The position numbers and the translations under genes were made by a program. Positions 59,032-64,000 of a stretch of DNA of 64,000 bases are shown here, piece after piece. The stretch lies in contig NZ_JBFAPK010000027.1 of assembly GCF_040676675.1 (NCBI RefSeq), forward strand, positions 1 to 64,000. The letters run 5' to 3'. Below the pieces are notes generated by a model that worked only from the letters and a program-made list of their open reading frames with translations, did not search any database and was not told the DNA's origin. Each line of letters begins with the position of its first letter. Position 1 is the stretch's first letter. The DNA is from JBFAPK01 sp040676675 (GTDB taxonomy: Bacteria; Actinomycetota; Actinomycetes; Mycobacteriales; Micromonosporaceae).

Positions 59032-59523
59032 GTGGCAAATCTCTGGAGAGGCGTGGCGGCGACGGTCAGCCGGGTCACCCGGCGGGTGCCCGCCCCGCGC
59101 ACCGCTGGTCCGAGCCCCGCTCAGATCGCCCGGCGGCGCCAGGTCGCGGCCCTGCAACGGCGGCAACTCGCGTACGCCCCCGAACTGGACGGGCAGGCCG
59201 ACCCGGGCGAGATCGTCTGGACCTGGGTACCGTACGAGGACGACCCACGCCAGGGCAAGGACCGACCCGTACTCGTGGTGGGACGGGTGAGTCGGACCCT
59301 GTTCGGGCTGATGCTCTCCAGCCAGAGCGAGCGGGACGGCCAACGGCACTGGCTGGCGCTCGGTCCGGGCGCGTGGGACCGGGACAACCGGCCGAGCTGG
59401 ATCCGGCTCGACCGGGTCCTCACGATGCGCGAGGACAGCATCCGGCGCGAGGGTGCGGTGCTGGACCGGGCCAGGTTCGACCGGGTCGGGCAGGCGTTGC
59501 GCGCCGGCTACGGCTGGCGCTGA
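59032..59523 (+). CDS. PemK/MazF-family protein (toxin-like)
   Basis: 163 residues from the GTG at 59032. A basic N-terminus of about 50 residues precedes the PemK/MazF barrel: GEIVWTWVPYEDDPRQGKDRPVLVVGRVSRTLFGLMLSSQ, with the conserved GKDRPVLVV, and NRPSWIRLDRVLTM. MazF enzymes are ribosome-independent mRNA endonucleases. No antitoxin-like gene is adjacent on either strand (the neighbours are the MerR gene and the TPR gene). Actinomycetes often carry such orphan, N-terminally extended PemK-like proteins, and activity is not certain. Confidence 0.85.
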   Translation: MANLWRGVAATVSRVTRRVPAPRTAGPSPAQIARRRQVAALQRRQLAYAPELDGQADPGEIVWTWVPYEDDPRQGKDRPVLVVGRVSRTLFGLMLSSQSERDGQRHWLALGPGAWDRDNRPSWIRLDRVLTMREDSIRREGAVLDRARFDRVGQALRAGYGWR

Positions 59524-59583
59524 CCCCGGCCGCCACACCGAACCACCGCCGACCGCGCGGCCCGCGCAGACGGCCCGGCGACC

Positions 59584-62500
59584 CTACCGCTGGCGGCGGA
59601 GCCTGCGCAGGGCGTCGGTGGCGGCGGCGGTGACCCTCGGGTCGGGCCCGCCGCGGGCCTGCCGGAACGCGGCCCTGGCGGCGTCGCGGTCGCCCTCCAT
59701 GGCGAGCAGGATCCCGAGGTTGTACGCCGCGGGCGCGGACTCCTCCGGCAGGCCGAACCCGATCGACCGCCGGTAGGCGGCCTTCGCCCCCTCGACGTCC
59801 CCCCGGTCGCCGAGCAGCCGACCGAGGCCCAGCGCCGCCCGGGCGGCCGAGTCCGGCCGCGGCCCCTCGACGACGGCGCGGTACACCTGGGCCGCCGCGT
59901 CGTCGTCGCCGTCCTCGCGCAGCATCACGGCGAGGTTGATGCCGGCCATCGGGCTCTGGTACGGGTGTTCCAGCTCGAAGGTCTGTCGGTAGGCGGCCCG
60001 GGCACCGTCGCGGTCGCCGGCGCTGGCGAGCATCCGGGCCAGGTCGAAGGCCGCCGCGGCGGCGTGGTGGCGGTGACCGCTGCGGATCGCCCGGCGGAAC
60101 GCCGCCACGGCCCCGGCCCGGTCGCCCTCCGCCTCCAGCCGCATCCCGAGGTGTACCGCCGCGAGCGCCGCCAGTTCCACGTCGCCGGCCCGGGTCGCCA
60201 GGTCGTACGCGGACGCGAACCCCGCCCTGGCCCCGGCCCGGTCGCCGCGGCGCGCCCGCAGCTCGGCCCGGCACATCGCCACCACGGCCGGTTCGTCCGG
60301 CTCGCCCAGCACGACGCCGAGACGGTACGCCCGCACGGCCGCCTCGCCGTCCCGGTTCCGGTGCACCAGGGCCAGGTAGAGCTGGGTACGCCCGCTGCGG
60401 TCGCCGGCGCCGACCGCGGCCCGCAACGCCCGCACCGCGTCCTCGTACGGTTCCCGGAACGCCAGCCAGCGCCCGAAGTCGAACGCGAGCGGGCCGGCGG
60501 GCGGGTCCACGGCCGGCAGGTCCAGGTCGGCGAGGCGCCGTCGGGCCTGCCGCGCGTGCTTCCGGCCCGCGCCCTGGATCAGGCGGCGGTACACCTCGCG
60601 CGCCTCGCCGGGGTCGCCCTCCTCGACCAGCAGGTCAGCGAGCCCGAGGGCGGCGGCGTCGGCGATCTCGGGCTCCGCCGCGCCGCTCGCGGAGCGCAGC
60701 GCCTCGACGGCGTCGGCCACGTCACCGCTGGCGGCGAGCACCGTGGCGCGGGTCAGGTCGATGCCGGGCCCGGCCTCCGGCGGTGCGACCTGCCGGGCGC
60801 GCTCCAACAGCCGCAGCGCGTCGGCGTTGTCGCCGCGCTCGAACAACCGGATCGCCAGGCCCAGCATGGCGCCCGGGTCGTCACCGGCCAGCGTCGGCCG
60901 GATCAGCAGCCGTTGCCCGCTCGGGTCCCGCTCCAACTCGTCCAGCGCCGCCAGCGTCTCCCGGGCCTTCGCGGCCTCGTCGGCGTCGACGTCGGCGCCG
61001 ATGCGCAGCACTCCCGCCAGCGCCCGCCGGGCCAGGTCGGTGTCCCTGCGGCCAAGGTGGACCTCGGCCAGGAGGTTGCCGGCCATCATCGCCATCCCAC
61101 CCTGCCCGGTGGCCAGCGACCGGGCCAGCGCGTCGACGGCCCCCTCGACGTCGCCGCGCTCGTACCGGATCAGGCCGAGGCCGAACGCGCCCGCCACGGC
61201 CAGGGACGGGTGCTCCGCGTCGGCGTACCGGACGAAGACGGCCTCGGCGGCCGCCACGTCGCCGGCCATCCGCAGCTCTCCGGCGGTGGCGAGTTCGTCG
61301 AGCGCGAACGGGTCAGGGGCGCCCGGGTCGCGGGGGTCGACGACCGGCGGCTGGGCGTCGCCGAGCAGGTCGGTCGCGGTGTCCAACTCGGCGCGGACCG
61401 CCAGCATCCGCGCGGCCAGCTCGGGCGCGGCCCGGGCAACCTCGCTCAGGTCGGTGCGGCTGTCGAGCAGCTGGGACCAGAGCACCGTCCGGCCCTGTTC
61501 GAGCAGCTCGACGGCGGCCTCGGGGCGGCCGGCGTCGAGCGCGGCGGCCGCGGCCATCCCGGCGATGCCGGGCCAGGCGTGCAGCGCCCGCTCCTGGTCG
61601 GCGCGCGGGGCGCCGTGCCAGGCGAGCAGCGACAACAGCGTGATGGCCTGCCGGTACGCGGTGACCTGGGCGGCCGGTTCGCCGTCGAGGGCGCGGATCC
61701 AGCGTACGGCGGCGTCGAGGCGGCGCTCGGGTCGCGCGTTCTCCTGCTCGCTCGCCTCCCGCCAGAGCCGGATCGCGTTCTCGTGATCGGGGCCGCTGCC
61801 GCCGCCCCGGTCGCTGAGCGCGTCGCCGAGCATGATCCGGGTTTCCACGAGGTGCGGATCGTCGGGGCGCCCCCGGTCCAGCCGCAGCCGCAGCACGTCG
61901 ACGGCCCGGTCCAGCTCCGCGGCCGACCCGGTCCGGCCGGACCGCCGGGCCAGGGCGACGCCGATGTTGTGCGCCACCATCGACCAGGCCGGTTCCGCCG
62001 TCCGCTCCAGGGCACCAGCGGCGAGCGCCCGGTCGGCCACGCGGTCGAGTTCGGCCTCGGCGTCCGGGTCCGGCGGGCCGGCGAGCCGGGTCGCGAGCAG
62101 CACGCCGAGGTACTGCGGGTGTGCCGGGTTGTCGGGCGGTACGAGCGCCAGCGCGGCGTCGGCGTACCCGATCGCCGCGGCGAGGTCGGCCGGGTCGCCG
62201 GTGTGCTCGTACCGCAGCCTCGACACGTTGGCCGCGTTGCCCAGCCGGACCGGCGCCTGCGGATCACCGTCGGCGGTCGCCGCCACCGCCGTACGCATCA
62301 GCTCGACGGCCTCGCCCAGGTCGTCGAGCGTGCCGAGCAGCTGGTACCGCATCACCAGCGACACCGCGAGGGTGGTCAGCGCGGGGACCGGCGGGTCGGC
62401 GTCCTCGTCGCCGCGCGCCACCTCGATCCCGGAGCGGCCCAGCGTGATCGCTTCGTCCAGCGCGGCGGCCCGCCCGGTGGCCTGGTACCGCATCATCAGC

Positions 62501-64000
62501 GCGGCGCCGAGGTGCGTACGCGCCGTCGAGCGGTCTCCGGGTGACACGGCGACGGCCACCGCCCGGCGGCCGACCGTCTCGGCCTCGTCCAGGTCGGGTA
62601 GCTGCCCGGTGAGCTGGAACCGCTCGCGGAGGTTGGCGCACTGGTGGGCGAGCGCCGCCGCCAGCTCCGGCCCGTCGGGGCCCGCCTCGACCACCGCCAC
62701 CCGTCCGTGGTGGACGGCGGCGTCGAGGTCGTCGCGGGAGGACGTCACCTTGGCGCGCTGCCGGTACGCGGTGCCCAGCAGCCGCAGCAGCCGCGGCCGT
62801 TCCGGGTCACCGGGCGGCACCGGCTCGACCGACCGCAGGTGGTGCCGGATCGCGGCGTCGATGTCGGCGCGCTGCGCGGTCCGGTCGAAGATCGCACCGT
62901 AGGTCACCGCGGCGAGGTGCCGGGCCGGGGCCCAGTCCGTCGCGTCGGCGAGGTCCCCGGCGGCGACCGCCACGGCGCGCAGGTCGGGGATCGACCGCGA
63001 GCCGGCGGCGAGCAGGCCCAGCAGCGCGATCAGGTGCCGCCGCAGGTTGTCCCGGCCGGGCGTCCGCGCCGGCCAGTTGGCCAGCGCCTCCTGGCAGATG
63101 TGCAGCGCCTCGCGCGCCTGGTCGAGCGCGGCGGGATCGCCGAGGTCGCGCCGCTTGAGCCGCTGCACCACCGCCTCCACGAGGGCGACCAGCGTGCCGA
63201 CCCGGTGGTTCGGTGACAGTGGCAGGTCCAGGGCCTCCCGACAGCGCGCGATCGCCTCGTCGAGGGTGGCGGGGTCACCGGTCGCGAACGCGCGGTGGAC
63301 CAGCGCCATCGCCAGCACGGCGACCTGCTCCGCCCGCTCGCCGGCGGTCGCCGCGCCGGCCACCGCGGCACCGGCGTGTGCGATCGCGGAGTGCAGGTCG
63401 GCGGCGCGTCGGGACAGTTCGTACCGGTGCAGCAGCACCGCGGCCAGCTCACCGTGCATGCTCGGCCGGTCCGGGTCCGCCTCGTCCACCTCGGCGAGTG
63501 CCTGCTCGGTCACCGAGACGGCCTCGTCGAGCGGGGCCACCTCGCCGCTCGCGGCCGCCTCGCGGCGCAGCAGCAGGTTCAGGTTGGCCAGGAGCCGGTG
63601 CCGCCGGGGATAGCCGGGGGCCGCCGCCGCCACGGCGCTGCGGCTCGTGCGCACCCCCTCGGCGAGCGCCTCCGGGGCGCCGACGGCGTCGTACAGGTGC
63701 ATCAGGGAGAGCGCGAGGTCGGAGAGGCGGGCCGGCCGTTGCTCCTCGTCGGCGTCGGCGACCAGTTCCCGCGCGTACCGGACGAGGTCCTCGACGGCGT
63801 CCGGGCCGGTCCCCGGGGCGCGGGTCGCCGCGAGCAGGCGCTCCCAGTGCATCACCCGCGCGGTCAGGTCCGGGCTCGCCGCGGCGGCCCGACCGGCCAG
63901 CTCGACGGCTTCGCGCAGCATGGCCGGATCGTCGAGGCGCTGCCCGAGCCGCTCCAGGGCGCCCGCGAGATTCGCGGTGCAGCGCCGGGCGACCTCCGCC
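59584..64000 (-). CDS. giant TPR-repeat protein, CHAT-protease-less variant (partial)
   Basis: The frame is open from the stop at 59584 to the window edge (at least 1,472 codons), so the N-terminus lies outside. An ATG at 63921 is preceded by coding-like sequence (NLAGALERLGQRLDD), so it is not the start. The outer half is TPR with the style of actinomycete TPR-CHAT proteins. It ends in the pre-CHAT linker AVELLEQGRTVLWSQLLDSRTDLSEV near 61.5 kb. Where the CHAT peptidase should follow, there is instead a second array of Sel1/TPR-like repeats (GDVEGAVDALARSLATG; GDRDGARAAYRQTFELEHPYQ; GDRDAARAAFRQARGGPD). Probably a cytoplasmic scaffold. Function unknown. Confidence 0.85.
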   Translation of the reverse strand, partial: AEVARRCTANLAGALERLGQRLDDPAMLREAVELAGRAAAASPDLTARVMHWERLLAATRAPGTGPDAVEDLVRYARELVADADEEQRPARLSDLALSLMHLYDAVGAPEALAEGVRTSRSAVAAAAPGYPRRHRLLANLNLLLRREAAASGEVAPLDEAVSVTEQALAEVDEADPDRPSMHGELAAVLLHRYELSRRAADLHSAIAHAGAAVAGAATAGERAEQVAVLAMALVHRAFATGDPATLDEAIARCREALDLPLSPNHRVGTLVALVEAVVQRLKRRDLGDPAALDQAREALHICQEALANWPARTPGRDNLRRHLIALLGLLAAGSRSIPDLRAVAVAAGDLADATDWAPARHLAAVTYGAIFDRTAQRADIDAAIRHHLRSVEPVPPGDPERPRLLRLLGTAYRQRAKVTSSRDDLDAAVHHGRVAVVEAGPDGPELAAALAHQCANLRERFQLTGQLPDLDEAETVGRRAVAVAVSPGDRSTARTHLGAALMMRYQATGRAAALDEAITLGRSGIEVARGDEDADPPVPALTTLAVSLVMRYQLLGTLDDLGEAVELMRTAVAATADGDPQAPVRLGNAANVSRLRYEHTGDPADLAAAIGYADAALALVPPDNPAHPQYLGVLLATRLAGPPDPDAEAELDRVADRALAAGALERTAEPAWSMVAHNIGVALARRSGRTGSAAELDRAVDVLRLRLDRGRPDDPHLVETRIMLGDALSDRGGGSGPDHENAIRLWREASEQENARPERRLDAAVRWIRALDGEPAAQVTAYRQAITLLSLLAWHGAPRADQERALHAWPGIAGMAAAAALDAGRPEAAVELLEQGRTVLWSQLLDSRTDLSEVARAAPELAARMLAVRAELDTATDLLGDAQPPVVDPRDPGAPDPFALDELATAGELRMAGDVAAAEAVFVRYADAEHPSLAVAGAFGLGLIRYERGDVEGAVDALARSLATGQGGMAMMAGNLLAEVHLGRRDTDLARRALAGVLRIGADVDADEAAKARETLAALDELERDPSGQRLLIRPTLAGDDPGAMLGLAIRLFERGDNADALRLLERARQVAPPEAGPGIDLTRATVLAASGDVADAVEALRSASGAAEPEIADAAALGLADLLVEEGDPGEAREVYRRLIQGAGRKHARQARRRLADLDLPAVDPPAGPLAFDFGRWLAFREPYEDAVRALRAAVGAGDRSGRTQLYLALVHRNRDGEAAVRAYRLGVVLGEPDEPAVVAMCRAELRARRGDRAGARAGFASAYDLATRAGDVELAALAAVHLGMRLEAEGDRAGAVAAFRRAIRSGHRHHAAAAAFDLARMLASAGDRDGARAAYRQTFELEHPYQSPMAGINLAVMLREDGDDDAAAQVYRAVVEGPRPDSAARAALGLGRLLGDRGDVEGAKAAYRRSIGFGLPEESAPAAYNLGILLAMEGDRDAARAAFRQARGGPDPRVTAAATDALRRLRRQR

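Noticed and set aside
1..64000. tRNA, rRNA, insertion sequence, integrase, attachment site, prophage or CRISPR
   Set aside because: Reading through both strands gave no cloverleaf, transposase, integrase or spacer array that I could support. Very divergent or small ones could be missed without a search program.

Overview
This is about 64 kb of chromosomal DNA from a high-GC actinomycete. Nearly every third codon position is G or C, many starts are GTG or TTG, and stop/start codons often overlap as GTGA or ATGA. The gene content (DUF58/MoxR cluster, RDD and SpoIIM proteins, secreted glucuronoyl esterase with CBM2, HTH-citrate synthase) fits the Micromonosporaceae (Micromonospora-like). That family assignment is inferred from style and content, not from a marker gene. 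No rRNA, tRNA, IS element, prophage or CRISPR array was seen. The first ~100 bases are G/C homopolymer and look like a contig edge.

Layout. 0.1-7 kb: Nramp metal transporter, two secreted right-handed beta-helix proteins and a MacB/FtsX-type ABC exporter. 7-10.3 kb: two small ORFs, an APH-fold kinase, and a divergent NmrA reductase/TetR pair with two matching operators. 10.4-17.9 kb: RDD and SpoIIM membrane proteins next to a tightly overlapping operon (membrane protein, DUF4129, DUF4350, MoxR ATPase, DUF58). 18-25 kb: beta-propeller phytase, a secreted barrel-like protein, two unrecognised genes, and the DUF47/PiT phosphate transporter pair. 25.1-35.9 kb: the most interesting locus. It is a carbohydrate or polyol-phosphate uptake and catabolism cluster with two different FGGY kinases, a histidine phosphatase, a DeoR repressor, a 2-hydroxyacid dehydrogenase, an IMPase-like phosphatase, a glycerophosphodiesterase, two sugar-type ABC permeases and a lipoprotein binding protein. 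It has two regulatory regions rich in GTTAAC repeats and ends in a 16-bp-arm hairpin. 35.9-37.6 kb: CE15 glucuronoyl esterase with CBM2. 37.9-47.1 kb: a series of regulator/oxidoreductase units (SDR, AKR, ALDH, MDR), mostly divergent and three of them with visible operators. A hypothetical gene and a MOSC protein lie among them. 47.1-50.3 kb: an M23 peptidase and two divergent citrate synthases, one carrying an N-terminal DNA-binding domain. 50.4-53.1 kb: a NodI/DrrA-type ABC exporter with two permeases. 53.2-58.9 kb: carboxylesterase, D,D-carboxypeptidase, class-C-type serine hydrolase, a GyrI-like protein and a MerR/BmrR regulator. 59-64 kb: an orphan PemK/MazF-like protein and a giant TPR protein running off the window edge. 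The TPR protein has the linker typical of TPR-CHAT proteins but lacks the CHAT protease.

Two themes cross the window. First, divergent regulator/enzyme pairs have recognisable palindromic operators between them, so local one-component control dominates. Second, short tandem duplications (12-36 bp) fall repeatedly on start or stop codons (25.3, 26.8, 34.5, 45.4 and 52.1 kb, plus one inside a coding region at 56 kb). These have created mini-ORFs, repeated stops and echoes of gene ends.

Protein family calls come from motifs read in the translations. Substrates of the transporters and kinases are not determined by the sequence.
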